Shown here: positions 7,720 to 16,422 of the stretch, piece by piece | Numbering within the stretch: the stretch's first letter is position 1 | Layout of the letters: each line of letters opens with the position of its first letter | Notes under the pieces: model-generated | The model's database searches: none | Told to the model about the DNA's origin: nothing | Seen by the model: only the letters and a program-made list of their open reading frames with translations | NCBI GenBank assembly: GCA_016717595.1 | Contig: JADKFE010000025.1 | Coordinates: forward strand, 1 to 64,000 | DNA: 64,000 bases | Direction: 5' to 3' | DNA from: Deltaproteobacteria bacterium | GTDB lineage: Bacteria; Myxococcota_A; UBA796; CAJQPC01 | Translations under genes and position numbers: made by a program

Positions 7720-9132
7720 CTAGCGCAGCACCCCGTACAGATCTCCTGAAGCCGAGTCGCCGAAGCTCCACAGATCTTCACCCATGGCGCGGGCGAGGCT
7801 CACGAAGAGCTTGCCGTGGCGCTCATAGCCGTACTGCAGCAGGCGACCGTTGTTGATCGCGCCGCCGCCGCCGCCGGCCACCACAAACGGCATGTTGTCG
7901 TGCAGGTGGGTGTTGCCGTCGCAGACCTCGGTACACAGCACCACGAGGCTGTTGTCCAACATCGTGCCGTCCCCTTCAGGCATGGCGTCCAGGCGCTCCA
8001 GAAGATAGGCGAACTGGTCTACCCAATACTGGCGCTGCTGCACAAACGCCTTAAACTCACGCTTGTCCCAGTCGTGTTTGGACCCATAATGCGAGGCCTG
8101 ATGGCTGCGCATGTCGTAGGACGGATCGTACATCTCCGTGCCCGGGAAGCGGCTCATCAGCAGCTCGCTCGTGTGGTGGCTGCACTGAAGCGTGCCCACC
8201 CGGGTGAGGCCGCAGGCCATGCTCAGCACCATGAGGTCGATCTGGGTCTTGAGCAGGTCGGGGAAACGGGCGGGGTCGTAGAGCTCCTCTGAGGTGAAGG
8301 AGTCGGAGAGCGCGGGCACCTCGCAGCTCCCGGTGCCGCCGCCGCCGCCGCTGGTGCCCAGCACCCGCTGCTCGACCTCACGCACGGCCTCGACGTGCAG
8401 GTCGAGCTTGGCGCGCTCGGCGCCGTCGAGCTGCGCGCGAAGCTCCTCCAGATCCTCTAGGTTGGCGTCTAACACGCTCGCCCGGCGCAGGGCGGTGGCG
8501 TCGGGCTCTCCGCCGTCGTCTGTGCTGGATCCGCCGTCGCCGAAGAGCAGGCCAAAGGCCGTGGAGGGGTTGTCTTCAGGGGAGAGCGGCGAGCCCGGGC
8601 CCACATAGGAGATGAGCTTGTCGCCCGAGGCGTTGTCGGCCTTGGCCATCACGCCCAGGCTGAGATGCCGCCACCAGGCGTCCGCGCCGACGGTGCGGGA
8701 GAGGTGCTGGTCGATGGACTCGTTGTTGCCGTAGTCCGTCGCGGTGAGGAGCTTCTTGGCGCCGCCGGGGTGGGAGCCGGTGTCGGTGGCGCCCAGAGAG
8801 AGGCCGTTGAAGAACAGACAACGATCTCTCCAGGGCTCTAACCCTTTGAGCGCCTCGCCCAGGGTGAACGAGCTCTCGGAGCCTGAGGCGTGCCACAGGC
8901 TCGCCTCGCCGTCTTGGCTGGGGCCGGGCACGCCGTCGGGGAAATAAAAGAAGATGATGCGCTCGGCGAGGCCCGAGGCGGCGCGGGCTTCAGGGCGCAG
9001 CAGGCCAAACGCCGGGATGGCCAAGGCCGAGGCCGCCGCGCCTTGGAGCAGCGCTCGGCGGGTGAGGCCCCGCGACCGGCGGAGACCGTGGCGACGCAGG
9101 CTGTGGAGATGTTTGACGAAGGGGCTTGTCAT
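7720..9132 (-). CDS. DUF1552 family secreted protein (Tat signal)
   Basis: 470 residues. The N-terminus has a twin-arginine-type export signal (SRGLTRRALLQGAAASALAIPAF). The rest matches the DUF1552 family of myxobacteria and planctomycetes: IIFFYFPDGVPG, FFNGLSLGATDTGSHPGGAKKLLT, SIDQHLS, and a closing region with VVLCTEVCDGNTHLHDNMPFVVAGGG. The function is unknown; the fold is sulfatase/alkaline-phosphatase-like by analogy with DUF1501 relatives, which is inference. The start ATG overlaps the stop of the upstream DUF1592 gene by four bases (ATGA), as is usual for this pair, so the two are probably made together. Confidence 0.88.
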   Translation of the reverse strand: MTSPFVKHLHSLRRHGLRRSRGLTRRALLQGAAASALAIPAFGLLRPEARAASGLAERIIFFYFPDGVPGPSQDGEASLWHASGSESSFTLGEALKGLEPWRDRCLFFNGLSLGATDTGSHPGGAKKLLTATDYGNNESIDQHLSRTVGADAWWRHLSLGVMAKADNASGDKLISYVGPGSPLSPEDNPSTAFGLLFGDGGSSTDDGGEPDATALRRASVLDANLEDLEELRAQLDGAERAKLDLHVEAVREVEQRVLGTSGGGGGTGSCEVPALSDSFTSEELYDPARFPDLLKTQIDLMVLSMACGLTRVGTLQCSHHTSELLMSRFPGTEMYDPSYDMRSHQASHYGSKHDWDKREFKAFVQQRQYWVDQFAYLLERLDAMPEGDGTMLDNSLVVLCTEVCDGNTHLHDNMPFVVAGGGGGAINNGRLLQYGYERHGKLFVSLARAMGEDLWSFGDSASGDLYGVLR

Positions 9133-11114
9133 CGTTGCTCCCGCTGCACAAACTCAGGGCTGGTGACGAGCTCAATGAGCAGGTCTTGCACATCATCCCC
9201 TTGGGCGGTGAGGGCCTCAATGGCGCACAGATCGCCGGACTCCTCCTCAAACCCCATGGTGAACCGCCACACGTTGCGGCTAAAACACAGCTCGGCGGCG
9301 TCGCTCTCGGCGAGGATCTCACCCAGCTCACCCAAGGTGAAGAACGGGGCGTGTGTGCCCGCGCCCATCAGCTCGACGTCGACCATGTCGCCCGAGGCGT
9401 CTACGGGTTTTCCGCCCTCCTGCTCTCGATAGCGGCCCACGGCGTCATAGGCCTCAAACCCGAAGCCGACGGGGTCGATGTACTGGTGGCAAGACGCGCA
9501 GACCGGGTCTGCGGTGTGCTGCTCAAACCGCTCGCGGGTGGTGGCGTCCGATGCGATCTCGGGGATGGCGGGCACGTCCGCCGGGGGCGTGCCCAAGGGC
9601 TGACAGAGGAGGCGCTCTCGCACAAACAGGCCGCGTAAGATCGGCGAGCTGCTGTCGGAGTGAGACGTCGCCGCGAGCACCGCGCCCAAGCCCAGCACCC
9701 CGCCGCGCTGGCCCTCAGGCAGGGTGACCTCCTCCAAGCTCTGCCCGGTGACCCCGGTGAGGCCGTAGAGCTCGGCGAGATCGGCGTCGACATAGGTGGT
9801 GCGGCTGGTGAGCAAGGAGTCTACGGTGCCCGCGCCGTCAAACACGACGTGCTCAAAGAACGCGCGCACCTCGGCCTCCATGTCCTCACGCAAGGCGGGG
9901 AAGTCGTCCTCGACCCAGCTCGCTTTGCTCGCCGTCTCATTGGACTGTATCTCTAACCACATCACGGCGAAGTCTTGGAGGTGCGCGCGGGCGCGAGGGT
10001 CGGCGAGCAGGCGGCGGGCGGCGGCCTCACGCTCATCCGCGGTGTGCAGCTCCCCGGCGTCGGCGGCGTCGAGCAGGGCCTCATCGGGGGTGGTGCCCCA
10101 CAGCGTGTACGACAAGGCGGCGGCGAGCTCGTGGTCGGTCAGCACATACGCCCCCGCCCCGACACCTTGGCCGAGCTCTGAACGATACAGAAAATAGGGG
10201 CTGGTGAGGAGCGCCTGGATCACCACCGCCACGCCGTCGTCGAAGCTGTCCTCGGCCAAGGCCCGGGTGAGCAGGCGCTCGGCCTGGGCGGCGGTGAGCG
10301 GGCGGCGCCAGGCGCGGCGGCCAAACTCTTCGATGAGCGCGCTGAGGCAGGCCTCCTCGCCGAGCTCGTCTGGATCGCAGGGCAACACAGAGGGGAGATC
10401 CCGCAGGGCACGCTCCGAGAGCTCCTCGGCGGCGCGCAGGTACATCTCGACGTGGGTGGAGCTGACGATGGCCGAGGCCGCGTGGTTGTCGTAGCCAAAC
10501 CCTTTGGGGCGCGTCTCCGAGGGGAAGTCGGCGGCGACCTGCTCGGCCTCACCACACTCCAGGTTGAGCACGGAGTTGTAGCCGCCATACCCGTCATCGA
10601 CGGTGACGCCGTTCGCCGTGTCGTGCATCCAGGTGGACTCATCCACGACAAACTTGTACTGGTGCTGGCCCTCGTCCAAGGCCCGTTTGGTGACCCACAG
10701 ATCTAGCGAGGCGATGTACTCCATCGGCCAGCCGCCCGCGGCCTCAGTGCCCGGCCAGCCGTTGAAGGTGCCCGCGACGTGCACCCGGCCCACGCTGGCG
10801 CCGTTCGGGTCAAACACGAAGGTGTGCAGGGTGCAAGGGTCGGCCAAGCAGGCGCCGCCGGAGCAAGACTCCGTGGTGATGTCGCAGTCGGCGTCATCGT
10901 CACAGGACGCGCCGGAGCCTCCGCCGAAGAGATCCTCGACGGTGCGGTTGTACTCGCGCCGGGTGAGCAGCCGGAGCTGCCGCGGCGGCGCTGACGGCGC
11001 CTCGCAGACCTCGGCCTCCGTCGTGGGGTCGTCGTCTTTGCGCCCACGCTCACAGGCGAGGGCCAGCGCGAGGGGGAGGAGCAGGGCCGGAGGTAGGCAG
11101 AAGGGGCGCTTCAT
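9129..11114 (-). CDS. DUF1592 lipoprotein (DUF1587-1595-1592-1588-1585) with inserted CBM48-like domain and CxxCH
   Basis: 661 residues. The lipobox is LALAC, Cys21. Domain order follows the PSD1/DUF1592 family: DUF1587 start (LTRREYNRTVEDLFG, about 50-64), DUF1587 rest (about 195-235), DUF1595 (about 260-285), DUF1592 (FDDGVAVVIQALLTSPYFLYRSELG), DUF1588 (SHSDSSSPILRGLFVRERLLC) and DUF1585 at the end. CASCH near residue 550 is a cytochrome-c type haem-binding motif. Unusually, residues about 71-190 interrupt DUF1587 with a Cys-rich link and a glycogen-binding (CBM48/AMPK-beta)-like domain: VHVAGTFNGWPG, LDLWVTKRALDEGQHQYKFVVDE. It forms an operon with the DUF1552 and CotH genes. The biochemical role of the family is unknown. 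Confidence 0.87.
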   Translation of the reverse strand: MKRPFCLPPALLLPLALALACERGRKDDDPTTEAEVCEAPSAPPRQLRLLTRREYNRTVEDLFGGGSGASCDDDADCDITTESCSGGACLADPCTLHTFVFDPNGASVGRVHVAGTFNGWPGTEAAGGWPMEYIASLDLWVTKRALDEGQHQYKFVVDESTWMHDTANGVTVDDGYGGYNSVLNLECGEAEQVAADFPSETRPKGFGYDNHAASAIVSSTHVEMYLRAAEELSERALRDLPSVLPCDPDELGEEACLSALIEEFGRRAWRRPLTAAQAERLLTRALAEDSFDDGVAVVIQALLTSPYFLYRSELGQGVGAGAYVLTDHELAAALSYTLWGTTPDEALLDAADAGELHTADEREAAARRLLADPRARAHLQDFAVMWLEIQSNETASKASWVEDDFPALREDMEAEVRAFFEHVVFDGAGTVDSLLTSRTTYVDADLAELYGLTGVTGQSLEEVTLPEGQRGGVLGLGAVLAATSHSDSSSPILRGLFVRERLLCQPLGTPPADVPAIPEIASDATTRERFEQHTADPVCASCHQYIDPVGFGFEAYDAVGRYREQEGGKPVDASGDMVDVELMGAGTHAPFFTLGELGEILAESDAAELCFSRNVWRFTMGFEEESGDLCAIEALTAQGDDVQDLLIELVTSPEFVQREQR

Positions 11115-11129
11115 GGCGCCAGGATACCC

Positions 11130-11149
11130 GTGACTCTAAACGGAGTCAC
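11130..11149. promoter_or_regulatory. Perfect 7-bp inverted repeat between divergent genes
   Basis: GTGACTC and GAGTCAC flank a 6-base spacer. The element lies 16 bases upstream of the DUF1592 start and about 70 bases before the toxin-antitoxin promoter. There is no T-run, so it is more likely an operator or a 5' leader hairpin than a terminator. Confidence 0.35.
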
Positions 11150-11220
11150 TAGGAACTTGTCAAATCGTGACCTGGGGCAAGGTTGGGGGGTTGGTAGAGG
11201 GCTTTGATCAAGAACATGAG

Positions 11221-11249
11221 TTGGCGGATCCTGATGCAGAGTTTATAGT
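11221..11249 (+). promoter_or_regulatory. Sigma-70-type promoter of the PIN-domain gene pair
   Basis: TTGGCG (11221-11226), 17 bases, then TATAGT (11244-11249) is close to consensus. Transcription would start near 11256 and reach the ATG at 11279, which has GGAGG at 11266-11270. Promoters this good are rare in this window. Confidence 0.6.
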
Positions 11250-11278
11250 GAACACACCCAACGCCGGAGGCCGCAACG

Positions 11279-11482
11279 ATGCACGCTACTCAAGGGAAAA
11301 AGAGCACACGCCGGGTGATGACCATCACCACGGACACGCGCCCCAGCCCAAACTTGCCCGACGTCCAGCGGACCGTGACCTTACTCCTCGGCTCAGGCCG
11401 GAAGCCCGAGCGAGGTGTGTCCATCAAGCTCCAAGGCGAAGGCCCCTCAGCCTCCGACATCGTCATTGAGGATCGCGGGTGA
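11279..11482 (+). CDS. Small protein in antitoxin position, unknown family
   Basis: 67 residues, very basic at the start (HATQGKKSTRRVM), with a Pro/Leu-rich middle (PSPNLPDVQRTVTLLLGSG) and an acidic end (SDIVIEDRG). It directly precedes and overlaps the PIN-domain gene by four bases (GTGA), the classic layout of a type II antitoxin. It has its own promoter and a good binding site (GGAGG, 8-base spacing). I see none of the usual VapB folds (AbrB, RHH, Phd/YefM), so its role is inferred from position alone. It might be a diverged antitoxin, or a truncated or frameshifted one. Confidence 0.5.
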   Translation: MHATQGKKSTRRVMTITTDTRPSPNLPDVQRTVTLLLGSGRKPERGVSIKLQGEGPSASDIVIEDRG

Positions 11483-11925
11483 GGCTGTATGTGGACACCA
11501 GCGCGTTGGTGAAGCTCTGGATCGATGAGGACGGAGCTGAGGCGGTACGCATCGCCTTTGAGGATGCCGTTGAGGTGGCCTCTTCGCTCATCGCTCAGGC
11601 CGAACAAAGGGCTACCCTTGGCCGGCTCCTGCGCGAAGGCCGCGTAAGCCGACAACAACTACCGATCGTGGAGGCTCAGTCGGCTAGTCACATCGAGGTG
11701 ATGACGTTCATAAGCCCTGACGAGCAGCTCGTTCGCGATGCAGGGGAGCTTGCCTTTCGGTATGGGCTCAAGACCCTCGATGCGATTCACCTCGCCAGCG
11801 CTGTTGTACTTCGGCTCGTCGAGCCGGAACACGAGTGGGTGTTCTTGACCTTTGACCTCCGCTTGGCGCGCGCCGCGAGCGCGGAGGGGTTTCGCGTTTG
11901 GCCATCTGCGCCCCTGATCCCCTGA
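11479..11925 (+). CDS. PIN-domain ribonuclease, VapC-like toxin
   Basis: 148 residues covering a complete PIN domain. Acidic catalytic positions are visible: Asp5 (LYVDTSALVKL), a Glu in the SSLIAQAE helix, Asp in KTLDAIHLASA and Asp in LTFDLRLARAA. PIN toxins cut RNA using Mg or Mn. The start is GTG 11479, overlapping the stop of the 67-residue upstream gene. Base composition is less extreme than in neighbours, consistent with acquired DNA. Family assignment is strong; pairing with the upstream small protein is inferred from overlap and shared promoter. Confidence 0.85.
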   Translation: MRLYVDTSALVKLWIDEDGAEAVRIAFEDAVEVASSLIAQAEQRATLGRLLREGRVSRQQLPIVEAQSASHIEVMTFISPDEQLVRDAGELAFRYGLKTLDAIHLASAVVLRLVEPEHEWVFLTFDLRLARAASAEGFRVWPSAPLIP

Positions 11926-11973
11926 CTCCGCCCAGCATGAGCCTCCCCGCCCCCAGCGAGTTAGCCGCGAAGA

Positions 11974-13101
11974 ATGTCGTCTCTCCCCTGCTCGCTCTCT
12001 GGCCGCTGCGGCGGCTGCCCGTGGATCGCTGATCCCCTCCCCGACCAACGCCAGAAGAAGCTCCAGGGCCTTCGGGACGCCGCCGCGGCCGCTGGGGTGA
12101 CGCTCCCGGAGGAGCTACTCGTCGTCGACCTGGGCCCCGGCGGCCTGCGGGATCGGGCGGATCTCAGCTTGGGTGAGCGTGACGGCGCGCCGATCCTCGG
12201 CCTGCGGGCCTTCAACGACAGCGACACGTTGATCGACATGGCGGCCTGCCCGATGATGAGCCCGGCGCTGGAGGCCTGGCTCAAAGACTTCCGCCAGAAC
12301 CTCCCGGCCTTGGCCCGGGGCGGCGCCCGGCTGCGGGTCTCGCCCACGGGGGATCGTGGGGTGTGGCTCGACCTGCCCAACGAGCAGATTCATGCGTTGA
12401 TGGTCGATGGCCGCTGGCTGCGGGGGCTCATGGCCCAGGCCCAGGTGGAGCTGGGGCAGCGCCGCAAACCCCTGGAGGACCGCCTCGGCGCCCTGCATCT
12501 GCACCGCCAGCCCCACCTCGCGCCCTGGACCCGCACGTTTCTGGGCGACGACGAGCGGCCCCAGGCCCTCTACGGCGCCGTCGGCGACTTCTCCCAGCCC
12601 GGCGACGCCGGGAACCGCGCCCTGGTGCGCACCGTGCGACAAGCCGCCGCCCAGGTCTCCGCCCAAGACTGGCTGGAGCTCGGGGCCGGGGCGGGCAACT
12701 TCACCTTGCCCCTCGCCGCGACCGGGGCCGCCGTGAAGGCCCTGGAGCTTGAGGTGCGCGCCGTGGCGGGCTTACGCCAAGCCGCAGAGGAGGCCGGGCT
12801 CATCGACCGCATCGACCCCATCGCCGCGAGCTGGGAGAGCCCCCGCGCCGCCGACGCCATCCGCGGCGCCGAGGCCCTGCTCGTCGACCCGCCGCGCTCG
12901 GGCCTCGGCCGCTTCGCCCAGCGCCTCGCCGACGCCAAAGACGGCCCCGGCGCGCTGCTCTACGTCTCCTGCGCCGCCGAGTCCTTCATCACCGATCTGG
13001 GCACCTTGGCCCCGGCGGGCTGGCGGGTGCGGTCGCTCACCTTGGTCGATCAGCTCCCCCAGACGCCGCATGGGGAGTGGGTGGCGCTCGTCACACGCTG
13101 A
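11974..13101 (+). CDS. TrmA/RlmD-family SAM-dependent RNA (uracil-5) methyltransferase
   Basis: 375 residues. An N-terminal Cys cluster for a [4Fe-4S] centre (PCSLSGRCGGCPW, with a fourth Cys expected in the family later) is followed by the methyltransferase fold: LELGAGAGNFTLPLA for SAM binding, LLVDPPRSGLG, and YVSCAAESF, where the Cys is the nucleophile that attacks C6 of uracil. This family methylates U747/U1939 of 23S rRNA or U54 of tRNA. The N-terminal TRAM domain of RlmD is absent, as in the shorter RlmC-like members. Which RNA is modified cannot be told from sequence. Confidence 0.85.
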   Translation: MSSLPCSLSGRCGGCPWIADPLPDQRQKKLQGLRDAAAAAGVTLPEELLVVDLGPGGLRDRADLSLGERDGAPILGLRAFNDSDTLIDMAACPMMSPALEAWLKDFRQNLPALARGGARLRVSPTGDRGVWLDLPNEQIHALMVDGRWLRGLMAQAQVELGQRRKPLEDRLGALHLHRQPHLAPWTRTFLGDDERPQALYGAVGDFSQPGDAGNRALVRTVRQAAAQVSAQDWLELGAGAGNFTLPLAATGAAVKALELEVRAVAGLRQAAEEAGLIDRIDPIAASWESPRAADAIRGAEALLVDPPRSGLGRFAQRLADAKDGPGALLYVSCAAESFITDLGTLAPAGWRVRSLTLVDQLPQTPHGEWVALVTR

Positions 13102-13106
13102 GCGGC

Positions 13107-13128
13107 CCCGCGGCGGGATCTCCGCGGG
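13107..13128 (+). terminator. Stem-loop after the RNA methyltransferase gene
   Basis: CCCGCGG (13107-13113) pairs perfectly with CCGCGGG (13122-13128) across an 8-base loop, just after the stop. There is no T-tract, so it may be a transcript-end stabiliser or weak terminator. Confidence 0.35.
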
Positions 13129-13362
13129 ATCGTGTCGATTGTGCGTCTCGTCCGAACCATTCAAAACAGTCGCGCGGACTCCCCAGGCGCGAAGAGCCCC
13201 CTCCCTGGCCAAGAATCGGACAGGAGGTGTTCATCTGCGGGCCATGGTATTGGGCCCAGCCGTGCTACGCTCGTCACCAAGGATCGCTCCTGAGACACCC
13301 AGGGGCGGCCCGGAGACGCGCGTGACACACAGAACAAGCTCAGCCCATCAGCGACTGAGACG

Positions 13363-14949
13363 ATGAGCCACCCCACACAGATCAGCGCCGAACGTCTGGG
13401 CTTCACGCTGTTGGTGGCGGGCCTGTTGGCCCCGGTGATCGCCCACGGGCTCTGGCTGCCGCTGGCGCACGGCTTTGGGTCTGGTGGAGACGCGCTTCAG
13501 CTCACCTGGGCGGCGCTGACGATCGCCTCGCTCAACGCCCTCGGGCGATGGTTCCGCGGTGACTGGGCCCTCGGGCTGCGGCTGAGCCTCGCCGGGCTGG
13601 CCGCCGTCGTCTTGTCGTGGGGCCAGTCGTTGGGTCTCGCGGGGCTCGGGGCGCTCGGGGCCGTCGCCATGACGACGGGCTGGCTCTTTGAGACGCTGCC
13701 CCCACGCCTCCCTCCGGCCTTCGATGGCCTCGCCCGCCGCCATTGGGGCTTGGCCACCCTCTATACGCTCGTCGCCTTCGTGGGACTCTTGATGACCGCG
13801 CGGCTGAGCGTCTTCATCGGCGACCCCACCGCCGTTGGTTACCAGACGCTCCCCGGCGAGCCGTTCACCGAGGTTCATAGCTGCCTCACCGCGTATGTGC
13901 GGGCGTCTGGGCTGGCGCGGCAGGGCGTCGACAACCTCTACGCGGACGTCTGGTGGTGGGGGTCGCACGGGCTGCCGCCCCTCCCTGAGGGCGTTGAGAA
14001 CCCCTACCGTCCTTTCCACCTCGACAACCTCAGCTATCCGCCCACGTTTCTGCTGCTCCTGTGGCCTCTGGCCGCGCTGGACGGCGATTTTCTCGCGCAG
14101 CGGGCCTTGTGGTTTGGGTTCAACGGGCTCTTTGGGGCGTTTGGGCTGTGGGCGGTCGCCCGCTGGATCGGCGGTCCGGCCGCGCACCGGGCGCTGCTCC
14201 TGGCGCCGCTCGTGTTTGGCAGCGTCCCGATCCTCGTGACGCTCCAGATCGGCAACTTCCACCTCGCGGCCACCGTGCTCTCGCTCCTCGCCATGGTGGC
14301 CCTAGAGAGGGGCCGCGCCGCGACGGGGGGCGCCCTGCTCGCCATGGCCATCCTCTCCAAGATCGCGCCTGGCCTCCTCGGCGTCGTCTTGTTGGTGCAA
14401 CGCCGCTTTCGAGAGGCCGCCCTCGCCGCGGGCTTCGGCGCCTTGCTCCTCGCCCTGGCCTTGTTCTTCTTTGGCACAGACCCGGCCTGGCATTTCGTGA
14501 CCTTCGCGCTGCCGCGCCTCAGCTCAGGCGAGGCCTTCCCGTTCATGGACACGCCGAGCGGCATCGCCACGAACATGTCGCCCTTCGGCGTCCCGTTTAA
14601 GCTGCGGGTCTTGGGCGTGGAGACCGGCGATCCGTGGCAGGTTGGCCGGGTCGTGGCCCGGGTCTACACCGTCGGGCTCGTGCTCTTGGCCATCATCGCC
14701 GCCCGGCGCTCAGGTGACCGTCGAGATCAGGCCATCCGCTGGTTAGCGCTGTTGACCCTCGCCTCGCTGCAGAGCCCCTTCGCCCCTGGCTACTCGACCA
14801 TCGGCCTCCTGTGGGCGACGACCCTGCTCGCCGTCGAGGTGCGCCGGGGCTCCGGGCGCGATGCGCCAGGGCCGGTGCAGCGTGGCGGACGGCCCTGCGC
14901 GGCGGGGCGGCGAGCCTGTTGGCGCGCCGGGCGCGGGGGCGAGCGCTGA
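13363..14949 (+). CDS. Polytopic membrane protein, GT87/DUF2029-type mannosyltransferase-like
   Basis: About 528 residues with some ten hydrophobic segments. Features typical of GT87 (polyprenyl-phosphomannose-dependent transferases) are a periplasmic loop with DNLSYPPTFLLLLWPL, a later GNFHLAATVLSLLAMVALERGR, and LLAMAILSKIAPGLLGVVLLVQRR. Known relatives move mannose or arabinose onto envelope glycans. The last about 33 residues are Arg/Gly/Cys-rich and unlike a protein end. A neighbouring frame near 15000-15045 gives VSVWLVARRARG, a plausible last helix and basic tail, so one or more indels lie between about 14850 and 15000. The start ATG 13363 is reasonable; no binding site is strong. Confidence 0.75.
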   Translation: MSHPTQISAERLGFTLLVAGLLAPVIAHGLWLPLAHGFGSGGDALQLTWAALTIASLNALGRWFRGDWALGLRLSLAGLAAVVLSWGQSLGLAGLGALGAVAMTTGWLFETLPPRLPPAFDGLARRHWGLATLYTLVAFVGLLMTARLSVFIGDPTAVGYQTLPGEPFTEVHSCLTAYVRASGLARQGVDNLYADVWWWGSHGLPPLPEGVENPYRPFHLDNLSYPPTFLLLLWPLAALDGDFLAQRALWFGFNGLFGAFGLWAVARWIGGPAAHRALLLAPLVFGSVPILVTLQIGNFHLAATVLSLLAMVALERGRAATGGALLAMAILSKIAPGLLGVVLLVQRRFREAALAAGFGALLLALALFFFGTDPAWHFVTFALPRLSSGEAFPFMDTPSGIATNMSPFGVPFKLRVLGVETGDPWQVGRVVARVYTVGLVLLAIIAARRSGDRRDQAIRWLALLTLASLQSPFAPGYSTIGLLWATTLLAVEVRRGSGRDAPGPVQRGGRPCAAGRRACWRAGRGGER

Positions 14950-15065
14950 CGAGACCTTTGGGGCCATGCAGCGTGCTGCGCAGACCCGGCCGACGGACGA
15001 TCGGGGTGTCGGTGTGGCTGGTGGCGCGGCGGGCGCGGGGGGTGGAGGAGGCCGCTGATCGCCCC

Positions 15066-15497
15066 TCAAGCCCCATGATGCGCCTTCACCGCCTGGAGCA
15101 CCTGCGCCGGCTCAAACGCGTCGGGCAAGAGCACCTTGAGCGGCAGCCGCCGCAGCTCGCCCTGCACGTTCTCCAGCAGCAGGCTCATCTCCGCGCCGAA
15201 GTCATAGAGCACCTGCCGACACGCGCCGCAGGGGCTCGCCGGGGGGCTCATGTCGGCGACGACGGCACAAGCGACGAGCTCCGTCGCGCCCTCGGAGACG
15301 GCCTTGAAGACGGCGACCCGCTCGGCGCAGCAGGTCAAGGAGTAGGAGGCCACCTCGACGTTGCAGCCGGTGAACACGCGGCCATCGGCGGCGCGCACGG
15401 CGGCGCCGACGAAGAAGCCGGAGTAGGGGGCGAAGGCCCGCTGGCGGGCGGCGCGGGCGGCGGCGAGGAGCGCCTCGTCTTGGGCGTCGTGGCTCAT
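15066..15497 (-). CDS. cdd: Cytidine deaminase
   Basis: 143 residues, the size of the homotetrameric zinc enzymes that deaminate cytidine and deoxycytidine to uridine in salvage. Signature sequences: FAPYSGFFVGAAV near residue 25, TCCAERVA with one zinc Cys and the catalytic Glu, and PCGACRQ with the other two zinc Cys. The start is ATG 15497, overlapping the purine nucleoside phosphorylase stop by four bases (ATGA), so the two salvage genes are coupled. A GTG two codons upstream is also possible. Confidence 0.93.
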   Translation of the reverse strand: MSHDAQDEALLAAARAARQRAFAPYSGFFVGAAVRAADGRVFTGCNVEVASYSLTCCAERVAVFKAVSEGATELVACAVVADMSPPASPCGACRQVLYDFGAEMSLLLENVQGELRRLPLKVLLPDAFEPAQVLQAVKAHHGA

Positions 15498-16342
15498 GAC
15501 CACCGCCCGACGCAGGCGCCCAAGAGCGCGCGGAGATCGCCCGCCGCCAAGGCCACGGCCCGGGTGACGTCGTCGTGGTTCGGTGGATCTTCGGTGAGCC
15601 CGGCGGCGAGGTTCGACACCATGGACACGGCGATGAGCGGCACGCCGAGGTGGCGCAGGGCGATGGCCTCGTGAACCAAAGACATGCCCACGACCTTCGC
15701 GCCCATCACCTGCAGCATGCGGATCTCCGCCGGGGTCTCATACGACGGGCCGGCCATCGCCGCGTAGACCCCGCTGTGCAGGCGCAGGCCCAGGACCACG
15801 GAGGCCTCGGCGGCCTCAGCGCGGAGCTGGGCGTCGTAGAGGTTGTTCAGATCGGGGAAGCGGGGCCGGGCGCCGTCGGTGTTGAGGTTGGGGCCGCGCA
15901 GGGGGTTGGCCCCGGTGAGGTTGATGTGGTCCTCGACCAAGACCAGCTCGCCGATGTGCAGGTCGGCGTGAATGCCGCCCACGGCGTTGGTGAGCACAAA
16001 GCGCTTTGCGCCCCACAAGGCCACGGCGCGCACGGCGCGAACGAGCTCTTCTGGCGCGCGGCCCTCGTAGTGGTGAACCCGACCGGAGAGGAACGCCACG
16101 CGGCGACCGGCGTGCTCACCGACGATGAGCGCCCCGGCGTGGCCGACGATGCCCGTGGTGGGCAGGCCAAGCTCGCCGTAGGGCACCGCCTTGGCGTTGG
16201 CGGCGAGGCTGCTCACGAGGCCCAGGCCGCTGCCGAGCACGATGGCGGTGGAGGGGGGCGGGCCGAAGGTCTTCTGCAGGGTCGCTGCGGTGTCTCGAAG
16301 GAGCTGCTCTTCCAAGGGTGGACCGAGGTGATGGGACCTCAC
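15494..16342 (-). CDS. Purine nucleoside phosphorylase (trimeric PNP family)
   Basis: 282 residues. It cleaves purine nucleosides with phosphate to base and (deoxy)ribose-1-phosphate. Motifs: IVLGSGLG (phosphate loop), GRVHHYEG, LTNAVGGI, LVLVEDHINLTGANPL, YAAMAGPSYETPAEIRML and VGMSLVHEAI, the last carrying the purine-contacting region of the trimeric family. It is the first gene of a two-gene salvage unit with cdd. The start is taken as GTG 16342, without a convincing ribosome binding site; a TTG ten codons further in is an alternative. Confidence 0.92.
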   Translation of the reverse strand: MRSHHLGPPLEEQLLRDTAATLQKTFGPPPSTAIVLGSGLGLVSSLAANAKAVPYGELGLPTTGIVGHAGALIVGEHAGRRVAFLSGRVHHYEGRAPEELVRAVRAVALWGAKRFVLTNAVGGIHADLHIGELVLVEDHINLTGANPLRGPNLNTDGARPRFPDLNNLYDAQLRAEAAEASVVLGLRLHSGVYAAMAGPSYETPAEIRMLQVMGAKVVGMSLVHEAIALRHLGVPLIAVSMVSNLAAGLTEDPPNHDDVTRAVALAAGDLRALLGACVGRWS

Positions 16343-16422
16343 TATTGTAACAGAACTGCAACGGGCTCTGCGAGAGCGCCAGCCGGGCGGCGCCCTCGCG
16401 AGGCGAACGTAGACAGGGGAGA

